In this document: one piece after another, positions 43,875 through 52,607 of the stretch
How the letters are laid out: the number at the start of each line of letters is the position of its first letter
How positions within the stretch are numbered: position 1 is the stretch's first letter
From: Bacillus sp. NP157
Lineage (GTDB): Bacteria; Pseudomonadota; Gammaproteobacteria; Xanthomonadales; Rhodanobacteraceae
Direction: 5' to 3'
NCBI GenBank assembly: GCA_018889975.1
Contig: CP076546.1
Coordinates: 1,984,001-2,048,000, forward strand
DNA length: 64,000 bases
Translations under genes and position numbers: made by a program
The notes under the pieces: generated by a model
What the model saw: the letters and a program-made list of their open reading frames with translations, nothing else
Told to the model about the DNA's origin: nothing
Database searches by the model: none

Positions 43875-44780
43875 ATGAATTTCTGCAATGAACTCGCGCG
43901 CTCCTTGCGCCAGGCGTCACCGCCCGCCATGTGGCACACAAGCGGCCACGGTATGACGGCGGCCATCGAGGGTCGCCTGCACTGCGCCGACGAAACCGCC
44001 AGGATGCGCTTTTACGCTGCCGACGGCTGTCTCGTCCTGGTCCATCTACGCGGACAGCTCCGTACGAGCGTCTTCGTCGATGATTTCGAACACCGCAGCG
44101 AACCGTTCCAGGCCGGCACGGTCTTCGCCCTCGACCTTCGTCGAACCGTTGAGTTAAGCATCAACGAGTCCGCACATGTCCTCGCCATCCACATACCGCG
44201 CGCGGCCCTCGCTGCAGCAGCGGTGGAAACCGGAACGGCCGAGAACCTACGCGCGCTACACACGGGCTTCCATGATGCCGTGCTGCTGCACATGGCGATG
44301 TCGATCATACAGACCGTGCGCGACCCGCTCCTCGGCGACAACGTACTACACGGACAACTATTCCGGAGTTTCCTCCTGCGCCTGACCACGCTCATGGGCA
44401 CGCCAGCCCAGCGCCCTCACCTGCCGCGCCGGACCCTGACGGCACGCGAAATCGACTCGCTCATCGAGGTCGTGCGCCACCGGCTGACGCGGGGCCTCAC
44501 CGTCACCGAGGCAGCGGCGGCCTGCGGTTTGACACACGCCACGTTCGAACGGGCCTTTCGTCAAGGTGTCGGGATCGCACCGAACCAGTGGCTCATCCTT
44601 CGGCGCCTGGACGTGGCCATGGGCCTCATCATCACGGGAGAGCAGTCGCTAGCAGAGATCGCCGTCGAGGCAGGTTTTGCCGACCAGTCACATTTCACCC
44701 ATGCCTTTTCGCGCCGCCTGGCCGTCGCTCCGGCAGCATGGCGCAGGCTGAACGCGAGCCGCCAGGGCGCGCCAGCCTAG
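43875..44780 (+). CDS. AraC-family transcriptional regulator
   Basis: 301 aa from the ATG at 43875. The C-terminal 100 residues form the double HTH: LTVTEAAAACGLTHATFERA, FRQGVGIAPNQWLILRRLDV, LAEIAVEAGFADQSHFTHAF, SRRLAVAPAAWRR. The N-terminal 180 residues are a cupin-like ligand or dimer domain (AraC_binding_2 layout). It diverges from the histidine kinase over about 265 bases and ends overlapping the response regulator's end by four bases. Confidence 0.88.
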   Translation: MNFCNELARSLRQASPPAMWHTSGHGMTAAIEGRLHCADETARMRFYAADGCLVLVHLRGQLRTSVFVDDFEHRSEPFQAGTVFALDLRRTVELSINESAHVLAIHIPRAALAAAAVETGTAENLRALHTGFHDAVLLHMAMSIIQTVRDPLLGDNVLHGQLFRSFLLRLTTLMGTPAQRPHLPRRTLTAREIDSLIEVVRHRLTRGLTVTEAAAACGLTHATFERAFRQGVGIAPNQWLILRRLDVAMGLIITGEQSLAEIAVEAGFADQSHFTHAFSRRLAVAPAAWRRLNASRQGAPA

Positions 44781-45391
44781 AGGTATCCGCGCTCGATGGC
44801 GGCTGCAATGGCCTGGATCCGGTCATGGGTTCCCAGCTTTCCGAACGCACTCTTCAGGCGCGTCTTGACCGTATCGGTAGGTACACCCAGACGCTCTGCG
44901 ATTTCCCGATTGCCAAGGCCTTCGGAAGCCAGGGCAAGACACGCTACCTCACGGGCATGGAGCGCCGTTGACGGCGCGGCATCGGCCATGCGCTCCCAAA
45001 CGTCCGGCGAGAAGACAGGACTTCCGTGCGCACCCTTGCGCACCGCGTTCACGATGAATTCCTTCTGGGCCGTCTTGTGCACGTAACCGATCGCACCTAG
45101 CGACACGGCGCGAGACACTCGCGCATCACCCAGGTAGGAGGTGAGCATGACGATGCGACAAGCGGGATCGATGCGACGAAGCGCCTGCAAGGCATCGAGA
45201 CCGTCCATGCCGGGCATCTCGATGTCGAGAAGGACGACGTCAGGACGAAGCAGGCCATACGCGTCCAACGCACCTGCCCCGTCAGATGCCTCGCCAACGA
45301 CCTCCATGCCATCGCTACGCGCGATGGTCGCGCGCAGGCCGTCACGCAGGAGGTCGTGGTCGTCGACGATGAGAACGCGGATGGGGGGCAT
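44777..45391 (-). CDS. NarL/FixJ-family response regulator
   Basis: 204 aa from the ATG at 45391. Receiver domain: RVLIVDDHDLLRDGLRATIA, PDVVLLDIEMPGMDGLDALQ (phospho-acceptor Asp), IVMLTSYLGD, GYVHKTAQ. The C-terminal LuxR-type HTH reads ALHAREVACLALASEGLGNR, EIAERLGVPTDTVKTRLKSA. It is the likely partner of the HisKA_3 kinase at 40556-43609. It lies 91 bases after the tautomerase gene on the same strand. Confidence 0.9.
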   Translation of the reverse strand: MPPIRVLIVDDHDLLRDGLRATIARSDGMEVVGEASDGAGALDAYGLLRPDVVLLDIEMPGMDGLDALQALRRIDPACRIVMLTSYLGDARVSRAVSLGAIGYVHKTAQKEFIVNAVRKGAHGSPVFSPDVWERMADAAPSTALHAREVACLALASEGLGNREIAERLGVPTDTVKTRLKSAFGKLGTHDRIQAIAAAIERGYL

Positions 45392-45482
45392 CACCAGGGT
45401 CCCTGCGCAAAGGTGGCGCGCATGCGTCCACCCTCCTCCAACAGAACGGCGTTGGCAAGACCGAACCATGTGTACCGCGCGG

Positions 45483-45872
45483 TCATAGCTCGCCTGTCAG
45501 GAACTGCGCACGACCAAACCCGAAGCTCCAGTCGTCATCCGCGTTGCTCGAAATGCTTACCACCAGGTCCTCGGGCGCGAGCCCGCATCGCTCCAGAAGC
45601 ATCGCCGAAAGACCGCGATAGAACGTTTCCTTTTGCACACGTGTCCTCGGCCTGGAGAAGACATGCACGAGTACGCGCCCCGCCGACCGTTCGAAGCCCA
45701 GGCCGGTGTCTTCAAGAATGAGTTGACCCGGTGGATGAGTCTGGATGACCTGGTAGCGGTCCCGGGCGGGGACGCTGAACGCAGCGACCATCGCCTCGTG
45801 GACTGCATCGGCGAGCGTACGCAGTTGCGCAGGCGTACGACCTTCGGCGACGTCGATACGAATCAGTGGCAT
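45483..45872 (-). CDS. Tautomerase-family protein
   Basis: 129 aa. The protein starts MPLIRIDVAEGRTPAQLRTL, giving the N-terminal catalytic Pro after Met removal, and continues HEAMVAAFSVPARDRYQVIQ and LVHVFSRPRTRVQKETFYRG in the 4-oxalocrotonate tautomerase/MSAD beta-alpha-beta layout. Its length suggests a fused double unit (MIF/cis-CaaD-like). It follows the old-yellow-enzyme gene by 15 bases on the same strand, so the two probably act on the same unsaturated substrates. Confidence 0.85.
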   Translation of the reverse strand: MPLIRIDVAEGRTPAQLRTLADAVHEAMVAAFSVPARDRYQVIQTHPPGQLILEDTGLGFERSAGRVLVHVFSRPRTRVQKETFYRGLSAMLLERCGLAPEDLVVSISSNADDDWSFGFGRAQFLTGEL

Positions 45873-45887
45873 AGCATGCGTCGCGGA

Positions 45888-47006
45888 TTACGCCGCGACC
45901 CCCTCGTCGGAAAAACGATGGAAGTCGGTGTAGTACAACTCGGTGCCACCCCAGAAGGCTTCCCGCACATACGGCGTAAGCGGGTGGTTGTGCAGGAATC
46001 GATCGGGAAGGTCTGGGTTCGACGTAAAGTATCGCCCGAAGGCGACCAGATCCGCGTCACCTTTGCGCAAGATGGCTTCCGCCGTCTCCCGGTTGAAGCC
46101 TCCGGCGGCAATGATCGGGCCGCGGAAGATGCGACGCAGGTACTCGGAAGCAACCGGCGCCCTGTGCTCATCGATGGTCTCCACGCCGCTGACGCGCGGC
46201 TCGATGATGTGCAGGTAAGCAAGGCCATAGTCGTTCAGACGCTCGGCAAAGTGACCAAACAAGGCCTCCGGGTCCGAGTCCGAGATCGCTCCCCAGGTTC
46301 CCGACGGAGAAACACGGATTCCGACACGGTCGGGACCGAACACACTGATGAACGCCTCGGTGAGCTCGAGGGGGAATCGCATGCGCTTTTCAATCGTCCC
46401 ACCGTAGGCATCCGTACGGCGGTTCGTACCGTCCTGGAGGAAGGTATCGGCGAGGTATCCATTGGCGGCGTGGAGCTCGACACCATCGACACCCGCGTCC
46501 TTCGCCCGAACCGCGGCCATCCGGAACGACTCGACAAGAGCAGGTATCTCGTCAAGGGCGATTTCGCGGTGCGGAGATACCGGCACCCAGCCATCGGCCG
46601 TGAAGGCCAGGCCCTCGTATGGCACGACCGACGGAGCTATCGGGAGCTCCCCGGCCGACAGGTCCGCATGTGACTGCCTACCGTCGTGGGCGATTTGCAT
46701 GATGAGCTTGCCGCCGCTGGCATGTACCGCGTCGCTGATGCGACGCCATGCCCTGGTATGGGCATCGGTATAGATGCCGGGCGCACCGATGTAGCCGCGG
46801 CTGTCGAATGTCGGGTGGCTCGATTCGGAGATGATGAGTCCGCCCTTCGAGGCGCGCTGGCCGTAGTAGGTGACCATCATGTCGCTCGGGGAAAGATCCC
46901 CATCCGCACGGAGACGCGTTGTCGGCGCATGGACTACGCGGTGGCCAAGGTCGATGGCACCAAGCCTGAAGGGGGAAAACAGCATTTCGACGTCTGTGGA
47001 GCTCAT
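45888..47006 (-). CDS. Old-yellow-enzyme family ene-reductase
   Basis: 372 aa from the ATG at 47006. FMN-barrel motifs: LFSPFRLGAIDLGHRVVHAP, ESSHPTFDSRGY, IMQIAHDGRQSHADL (Q-x-x-H-x-G-R), DGVELHAANGYLADTFLQDG, RRTDAYGGTIEKRMRFPLEL, GVRVSPSG-like and ADLVAFGRYFTSNPDLPDR. These NemA-type enzymes reduce activated C=C bonds and nitro-esters with NADPH. It is first in a minus-strand unit with the tautomerase and the response regulator. The second family member is at 52608-53720. Confidence 0.9.
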   Translation of the reverse strand: MSSTDVEMLFSPFRLGAIDLGHRVVHAPTTRLRADGDLSPSDMMVTYYGQRASKGGLIISESSHPTFDSRGYIGAPGIYTDAHTRAWRRISDAVHASGGKLIMQIAHDGRQSHADLSAGELPIAPSVVPYEGLAFTADGWVPVSPHREIALDEIPALVESFRMAAVRAKDAGVDGVELHAANGYLADTFLQDGTNRRTDAYGGTIEKRMRFPLELTEAFISVFGPDRVGIRVSPSGTWGAISDSDPEALFGHFAERLNDYGLAYLHIIEPRVSGVETIDEHRAPVASEYLRRIFRGPIIAAGGFNRETAEAILRKGDADLVAFGRYFTSNPDLPDRFLHNHPLTPYVREAFWGGTELYYTDFHRFSDEGVAA

Positions 47007-47245
47007 TTTTATTTCCTCTAGGGGCAGCCGGCGGATGTCCCGCACGATCAACAACGTGGGGCGAATTGCCCGTATCGGTATGGGCGCCAGCTTCCCATCA
47101 CTTGCGACGCGGCCGACAAGATCACACCGAACCAGGGACGCTTACGGAAAGCGCGGCGCGCATCGAACAAGACTTCGCCGCCAGATGCCGCCAGTCTCGA
47201 AAGAGCGGCCCATGCGGGGCTGCGTCCCGAACCTGGAGTTAGCCC

Positions 47246-47650
47246 ATGTCCGCACGCGCCGAAGCCAACAAGACGCTCGTCCTCGAAGCATTCGACACAC
47301 TCTTCAACCGGCGCGATTACGTCGCCGCCGAGAGGTTCTGGTCACCGGATTACGTCCAGCACAGCGCCCACATCGGGCCGGGTCGCGAGGGGCTGTTCGA
47401 GCTCATTCGAGCCGTGCCGGAGACATTGGTCTACGAACACGGCCTTATCCTTGCCGACGACGAGTACGTCATGGTCCACAGCCGGTTTTCAGGCAATGGT
47501 CGCCCGCGCGCCTGGATCGGCGTCGACATCGTCAGGATCGTGGACGGACGGCTCGCCGAGCACTGGGACGTCTTGCAGGACGAAGCGACCATGGCCGAAT
47601 CGCAGAGCAAGCACCCGATGTTCGGCGAGGCGTTCTCGCCAGGCGACTAG
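47246..47650 (+). CDS. SnoaL-like (NTF2-fold) protein
   Basis: 134 aa. LVLEAFDTLFNRRDYVAAER, FWSPDYVQHSAHIGPGREG, HSRFSGNGRPRAWIGVDIVR, DGRLAEHWDVLQDE are the standard SnoaL-like ester-cyclase pattern, with W/H residues lining the cone. It diverges from the ene-reductase gene over about 240 bases and ends four bases inside the convergent SDR gene. Substrate unknown. Confidence 0.85.
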   Translation: MSARAEANKTLVLEAFDTLFNRRDYVAAERFWSPDYVQHSAHIGPGREGLFELIRAVPETLVYEHGLILADDEYVMVHSRFSGNGRPRAWIGVDIVRIVDGRLAEHWDVLQDEATMAESQSKHPMFGEAFSPGD

Positions 47651-48393
47651 AGCTTCGAGCCGCCGTCGACAGCAATGGTCGTGCCGTTGACCCAGCCCGA
47701 ATCGCTTGAAGCAAGGAACAGCACGGCACCGGAGATGTCATCCGGCTGCGCCACGCGCTGGAGCGCCTGCATGCCGAGGGTAAAGTTGCGCCCCTCGTCG
47801 GTCTTCGCGAATTTCGACATGTCCGTTTCCACAACGCCCGGCGCGACCGCATTGACGCGGATATCGCGAGGGCCCAGGGCTGCAGCGAAATGCTTCACAA
47901 GCGTCTCGGTTGCACCCTTCGTCGAGGCGTAAGCGGAGAGGTTGCCAACGGCGGAGCGCGCCGCGAGCGACGTCGTGAAGATGACCGAGCTTCCCTTGCC
48001 CAGGATCGGCAGCAACTGCTGGACGAGGAAGTACGGGCCACGGACATTGACCGCAAACTGACGGTCGAAGTCCTCGATGGTCTGCTCTTCAATCGTCGCC
48101 GCGACCGACGTGCCGGCGTTGTTGACCAGGATATCGAGACGGTCGCCGATGATGGAGCGGACGACCGCGGCGAGCTTGTGCGGACCGTCCGGTGAGCCGA
48201 GGTCGGCACCCACGGAGGTTGCGCGGCCACCGGCCTTGGTGATGGCGGCGACGACGTCGTCGGCATCCTTCGGCGAAGCGCTGTAATGAACGAGGACCTG
48301 CGCGCCCGCCTTGGCGAGCGAGAGGGCGATGGCGCGGCCGATGCCGCGCGACCCGCCCGTGACAAGGGCGGTCTTACCGGTAAGCGAAGTCAT
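47647..48393 (-). CDS. SDR-family oxidoreductase
   Basis: 248 aa. TGGSRGIGRAIALSLAKAGA, NNAGTS, the catalytic Ser in IFTTSLAARS, YASTKGA and NGTTIAVDGG mark a classical short-chain dehydrogenase. The charge after the second strand (HYSASPK) suggests NADP preference. It lies 60 bases after the alpha/beta hydrolase on the same strand, so the two form an operon. Confidence 0.88.
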   Translation of the reverse strand: MTSLTGKTALVTGGSRGIGRAIALSLAKAGAQVLVHYSASPKDADDVVAAITKAGGRATSVGADLGSPDGPHKLAAVVRSIIGDRLDILVNNAGTSVAATIEEQTIEDFDRQFAVNVRGPYFLVQQLLPILGKGSSVIFTTSLAARSAVGNLSAYASTKGATETLVKHFAAALGPRDIRVNAVAPGVVETDMSKFAKTDEGRNFTLGMQALQRVAQPDDISGAVLFLASSDSGWVNGTTIAVDGGSKL

Positions 48394-48453
48394 GGGGATA
48401 CTCTCGTGGAATGGGGGCCCGGGAATCGGGTCCCCTTGGGGTCAAGACGGCCT

Positions 48454-49305
48454 TCAGTGCGCACCCAGGAAGGATGAGACGTGGCCGACGAACACGTCCG
48501 GATACTGGTACTGCGAGCCGTGGTTCGAATCGGGGTAGAGAATCAGCGATGCATCCGGCAGGTTCTGCTGGAGGTGCCAGGAGTTGATGGAGTAGATGAT
48601 GACGTCGGTGCCGCCGTTGATGACCAGCGTCGGCTGACGGATGGCCTTCAGGTACTCGTACGGCTTGTCCCTGGGCGCGCCCCACTTGCCAAGCGCAGCA
48701 ATCTGCGCCGGGGCTACCTTTTCGCTCACCTCAGGGTCGCGCCCCTCGGTACGAAGGCGGAACCGCTCGAGAAAGCGGTGACCTGCGGCCTGGCTCTCGG
48801 CACTCGGCGTGAAGAAGACGCGCAGCCATAGGTGGTCGGGATTGGCGTAGCTCGCACCAAAAATCTCCTGTGCCTCGGGCGTCAGCGACTGCATGCCCTC
48901 GCCACTGCGCGGGCCGGTGCCGACCAGGACGAGCTTGCGGACAAGGCCCGGCGCCTGCAGGGCGATTTCCTGGGCGACGAGGCCACCGAGTGAAAACCCG
49001 AGGACGTCGACGGTCGTCAGGCCGAGGGCCTTGATGAACGCGACCGCGTTCGCTCCCATCTCCTCGACGGACTCCGGGACGTCGCCCGAGGTCGACGAGA
49101 TGCCGGCGTTGTTGAACAAGATCACCTCACGGTCACGCGCCAGGCCGTCGGTGACCTGCGGATCCCAGTGGTCCATCGTGCCGGTGAAATGCATGTTGAG
49201 AACGACCGGCACGGTGCCGGGCTTACCGAAACGGCGGTAGGCGTAGCGGATGCCGTTGGCTTCGACGTACTGGTTGGGCGCGGTGTGGTGGTTGTGCGAT
49301 GACAT
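48454..49305 (-). CDS. Alpha/beta hydrolase
   Basis: 283 aa. Nucleophile elbow GFSLGGLVAQE (Ser), oxyanion region VPVVLNMHFTGTMDHW, an acid candidate in INGGTDVIIYSINS, and His in YPDSNHGSQYQ. No signal peptide, so it is cytoplasmic. It is upstream of the SDR gene in a two-gene unit; LysR gene 49389-50324 lies directly upstream on the same strand. Confidence 0.85.
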   Translation of the reverse strand: MSSHNHHTAPNQYVEANGIRYAYRRFGKPGTVPVVLNMHFTGTMDHWDPQVTDGLARDREVILFNNAGISSTSGDVPESVEEMGANAVAFIKALGLTTVDVLGFSLGGLVAQEIALQAPGLVRKLVLVGTGPRSGEGMQSLTPEAQEIFGASYANPDHLWLRVFFTPSAESQAAGHRFLERFRLRTEGRDPEVSEKVAPAQIAALGKWGAPRDKPYEYLKAIRQPTLVINGGTDVIIYSINSWHLQQNLPDASLILYPDSNHGSQYQYPDVFVGHVSSFLGAH

Positions 49306-49388
49306 GGCGTGGGCCTTTGTCCAGGGAGAGGATGGACAAAGGTTAGGCCGCGAGGCATCACTGCAGGAAAGACTTTATTAGCAGCCCC

Positions 49389-50324
49389 TCATGCCTTCGG
49401 AGCATGACCGGGAACGGACAAGTCATCGACCGTCTCGCCGGCGGGGACCTCCGCTATTTCGGCAAGATGACTGAGGAAGTAGCGCAGGATGGGCGACTGG
49501 TTTGATCGGCGGTAACCCACGCAAAGCTGCAGTGACGGGCTATCGCCTACCAGCTGGCGACTCGTCACCGACCAGGGCAGGAACGGCTCGGCGTAAGACG
49601 GCAAGAGCGCCACACCGCGCGTCGAGGACACCAGTGACATCGCCTGGGTGAGATTGTCGACGCGATGCATGGGCTGCAGGTCGAGGCCATGTTCGGCGAG
49701 GTATCGCTCGACCGTGCGACGAAGCGGTGTTGCAACATCCGACAGGCCAATGAATATCTCCCCGGCGATGGCGCGGACGTCGACCTTGTCGTTCTCGGCC
49801 AGTGGATGGTCACTCGGCAGGATGACCCGGAGTGGCTCGCGAGAGACCGGGATGTATTCGAGGTCGGGCATGTTTTCCTCGGCCCGCAGGAATGCGGCGT
49901 CGAGCTTGCCGTGGACGAGGGCATCCGCAAGATAGGGCGAGTGCTGGCTCGACACGGTAACCTCGATGCGCGGCAGTTCCGTGCGCAACAGACCCATCGC
50001 CTTGCCCATCCACGCGACCTCCTCGCCGGTGAGGAAGCCGAGCGCGAACGTCGTCGTTGACGGCCCAGCTCGACGCGCGGCCTCACGCGCGGCATCGACC
50101 TGCGCCAGCGCGAGCCTGGCGTGGTCGAGGAACGCCCGCCCTGCCGCAGTGAGCTCGATGCCCTTGGGACTACGTACCATCAGCTGGGTACCGATATCGT
50201 CCTCGAGATCCTTGAGCTGGCGGCTGAGCGACGGCTGGGAGGTAAACAAGCGTCGCTCCGCGGCAAGCGTCACGCTCCCCTCCTCGGCTACGGCAATGAA
50301 GTAACGCAGGTGACGCAGTTCCAC
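49389..50324 (-). CDS. LysR-family transcriptional regulator (HcaR/CatR-like layout)
   Basis: 311 aa. MELRHLRYFIAVAEEGSVTL, ERRLFTSQPSLSRQLKDLED, QLMVRSPKGIELTAAG form the HTH; the C-terminal co-inducer domain has LAENDKVDVRAIAGEIFIGL. It is divergent from the GST gene across about 230 bases and upstream of the hydrolase-SDR pair, so it may control either. It is not closely similar to the two paralogous LysR proteins in the window. Confidence 0.88.
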   Translation of the reverse strand: MELRHLRYFIAVAEEGSVTLAAERRLFTSQPSLSRQLKDLEDDIGTQLMVRSPKGIELTAAGRAFLDHARLALAQVDAAREAARRAGPSTTTFALGFLTGEEVAWMGKAMGLLRTELPRIEVTVSSQHSPYLADALVHGKLDAAFLRAEENMPDLEYIPVSREPLRVILPSDHPLAENDKVDVRAIAGEIFIGLSDVATPLRRTVERYLAEHGLDLQPMHRVDNLTQAMSLVSSTRGVALLPSYAEPFLPWSVTSRQLVGDSPSLQLCVGYRRSNQSPILRYFLSHLAEIAEVPAGETVDDLSVPGHAPKA

Positions 50325-50552
50325 GGGCGCGTCCGTTCGTACAAGAGGACGTCAGCCTAGCGCGCTGCCCGGGGCCCGTCGAGGAAGAATCCACCCTGCG
50401 CCGTTGTCGCCGTACGGCCACGCGGGAACGCTCCGGTGACTCGGCATCGCCAACAGTGCAGTCACCTGGCGGCCGTGAATGATCAAGACAAAAGCCCGGG
50501 CCACCCCCAGCCTGAAGGGCATCGATCGTTGGCCTTCGACCAGGGACCTCCC

Positions 50553-51194
50553 ATGACCATCTTGCAACTCCACCAGTCCAACAACTCGCCCAACTCCCGC
50601 CGCGTGCGCATCTTCCTTGCCGAAAAAGGCATCATCGCGGCCCTTGTTCCCGTCGACCTCGGCGCCGGCGAACAGCACGGCGACGCTTACCGCGCCGTCA
50701 ACCCACGCCGGGTTGTCCCGACCCTGGTGACGACTGACGGCGTGGCCATTGGCGAAGTGCCGGCCATCTTTCGCTATATCGAGGATGCGTTCCCTGCCCC
50801 GACGCTCTATGGCGACACACCGGCGCAGAAGGCCGTGACCACGATGTGGGAGCGCCGCGCCGAACTCGAGGGTTTTGCCGCCGTCATGGAAGGCATTCGC
50901 AACAAGGTCGCCGGACTCAAGGGCCGGGCGATCGCCGGCCCCCACGACTACGACCAGATTCCCGAACTCGTCACACGTGCGGAGAAACGCGTTGCCAACT
51001 TCTTCGCGGACCTCGACGCCCGGCTTTCCGAGGCGACGTTCGTGGCGGGTGACACCTTTACGGCCGCCGACATTACCGCCCTGGTCACCGTGGATTTCGC
51101 CAAGGGAGCGCTCTCCCTCGTTCCCAGCGCAGACCAGCAGCATCTCCTTCGCTGGCACGCGCTCGTGTCTTCGCGTCCGAGCGCCAGTGCGTAA
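50553..51194 (+). CDS. Glutathione S-transferase
   Basis: 213 aa from the ATG at 50553. The thioredoxin-like N-domain has LHQSNNSPNSRRVRIFLAEK, VNPRRVVPTLVTTDGVAIGE and VPAIFRYIEDAFP (the cis-Pro and E-[ST]-type glutathione site, here VPAI). The C-domain is all-helical and ends FVAGDTFTAADITALVTVDF. It is followed 17 bases later by a SnoaL-like gene. It probably conjugates or isomerises electrophiles along with the ene-reductases. Confidence 0.88.
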   Translation: MTILQLHQSNNSPNSRRVRIFLAEKGIIAALVPVDLGAGEQHGDAYRAVNPRRVVPTLVTTDGVAIGEVPAIFRYIEDAFPAPTLYGDTPAQKAVTTMWERRAELEGFAAVMEGIRNKVAGLKGRAIAGPHDYDQIPELVTRAEKRVANFFADLDARLSEATFVAGDTFTAADITALVTVDFAKGALSLVPSADQQHLLRWHALVSSRPSASA

Positions 51195-51211
51195 CTACAG
51201 AGTGCCTTCCC

Positions 51212-51637
51212 ATGATGACCCCAAGCCAGTATCCGGATGCCATGCGCATCGTCGGCCACTACTACCAGTCAGGTGTCAGGGGCCGACTTACCGACTTTGC
51301 GCCGTACGTCCATGACCGGTTTGCCGTAACGGCCCCGGACTACCTGCCGTGGGGCGGCCTGCATGAGGGGGGTGCGTTTTTCCGCGACGAAGTTCTCCCG
51401 AACCTGCCCGCCACGCTCGATTTCTCCCGATTCCGCTACGACCGGTTCTTCTCCATGGGAAGCGACGTCGTGGCACTCATCGACATTGGCGTCGCAGGCA
51501 CCGAACACTCGGTGAAGATCTCCGAGCACTGGACGGTCAAGGACGGCATGGCGATGTCCATCTGGGTCGCGTACTTCGAGCCCCAGGTTCTTCTAGATAG
51601 GCTAGGCATCGTCCATGGGCTCGGTCACGGCGGTTGA
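51212..51637 (+). CDS. SnoaL-like (NTF2-fold) protein
   Basis: 141 aa. MRIVGHYYQSGVRGRLTDFA, VHDRFAVTAPDYLPWGGLHE, GGAFFRDEVLPNLPATLDFS, KISEHWTVKDGMAMSIWVAY show the SnoaL/NTF2 cone. It forms a two-gene unit with the GST gene. It ends 13 bases before the convergent LysR gene. Substrate unknown. Confidence 0.8.
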   Translation: MMTPSQYPDAMRIVGHYYQSGVRGRLTDFAPYVHDRFAVTAPDYLPWGGLHEGGAFFRDEVLPNLPATLDFSRFRYDRFFSMGSDVVALIDIGVAGTEHSVKISEHWTVKDGMAMSIWVAYFEPQVLLDRLGIVHGLGHGG

Positions 51638-51650
51638 TACCGTTCGGTGT

Positions 51651-52532
51651 TCACGCCTGCGCGGGGAACAGATGCGCTGCAACGTGGTCGATGAATGCCC
51701 GCAGTCGCGGAGCCATGTTGCGGCTCGATGGCCAGACGGCACGAAAGACATTCTCGTGCAGCACGTACTCGTCGAGGACGCGCTCGAGGCGTCCCTCCCG
51801 GACCGCCGATGCAATCAGGAAATCCGGAAGGCAAGCAATCCCCGCGCCGGACTCAGCCATCTCGAGCAACGGTGCGAGCGTGCTGACGGCGGCAGTTACC
51901 GGCAGATCGTCCACCGGCACACGCATCGGCCAGGGCTCCAGCTTGCCGGTGGTCGGATACCTGTGGTGCAGGCAACGGTGGTCCTTGAGCGCACCCGGCG
52001 ACGTGGGCCGACCGAATCGTTCCAGGTAAGTCGGCGCGGCCACCAGCACCAGGTGGTAGGCACCAAGCCGACGGGTCATCAGGCGCGAATCACCCCCGTC
52101 CCCGGTGCGGATGGCAAGGTCAAATCCCTCATCGATGATGTCGACCAAGCGGTCACTGTAGTCGAGGTCGAGCTCGACCCCGGGATAGCGGATCATGAAA
52201 CTCGCGAGCATCGGCGCGAACAGGCCACCGAGCAGCGGCAGCGTCACGCGCAGCTTCCCACGCGGCGCGCTCGCGTCTCCAGAGAACGAGTGTTCGATAT
52301 CGCTGACCTCCTGGAGGATACGCCGCGCGCGCTCGAGCAGGTACTCCCCTTCCGGCGTGAGTGAGATGCTCCGCGTACTCCGGTGGAAGAGCCGCACGCC
52401 GAGCTCGGTCTCCAGGCGAACGACAATCTTGGCTACCGTCGACGCCGTCACGCCACTCCGGCGTGCGGCCTGGGTGAAGTTGCGCGTCTCTGCGGCGTGC
52501 ACGAACGTTGCCAGCGCGTTGAGGCTATCCAT
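51651..52532 (-). CDS. LysR-family transcriptional regulator
   Basis: 293 aa from the ATG at 52532. MDSLNALATFVHAAETRNFT, AARRSGVTASTVAKIVVRLE, LGVRLFHRSTRSISLTPEG; paralogue of the LysR at 39558-40454. It lies 75 bases downstream of the second ene-reductase gene on the same strand, so it may be co-transcribed with and control it. Confidence 0.88.
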   Translation of the reverse strand: MDSLNALATFVHAAETRNFTQAARRSGVTASTVAKIVVRLETELGVRLFHRSTRSISLTPEGEYLLERARRILQEVSDIEHSFSGDASAPRGKLRVTLPLLGGLFAPMLASFMIRYPGVELDLDYSDRLVDIIDEGFDLAIRTGDGGDSRLMTRRLGAYHLVLVAAPTYLERFGRPTSPGALKDHRCLHHRYPTTGKLEPWPMRVPVDDLPVTAAVSTLAPLLEMAESGAGIACLPDFLIASAVREGRLERVLDEYVLHENVFRAVWPSSRNMAPRLRAFIDHVAAHLFPAQA

Positions 52533-52607
52533 GGAATCTCCCGGAAGACGACAGTTTGTCGGGCTCGGCCGGCACATCCGCCGATTCCGCAACGGATGCC
52601 CCGTCGC

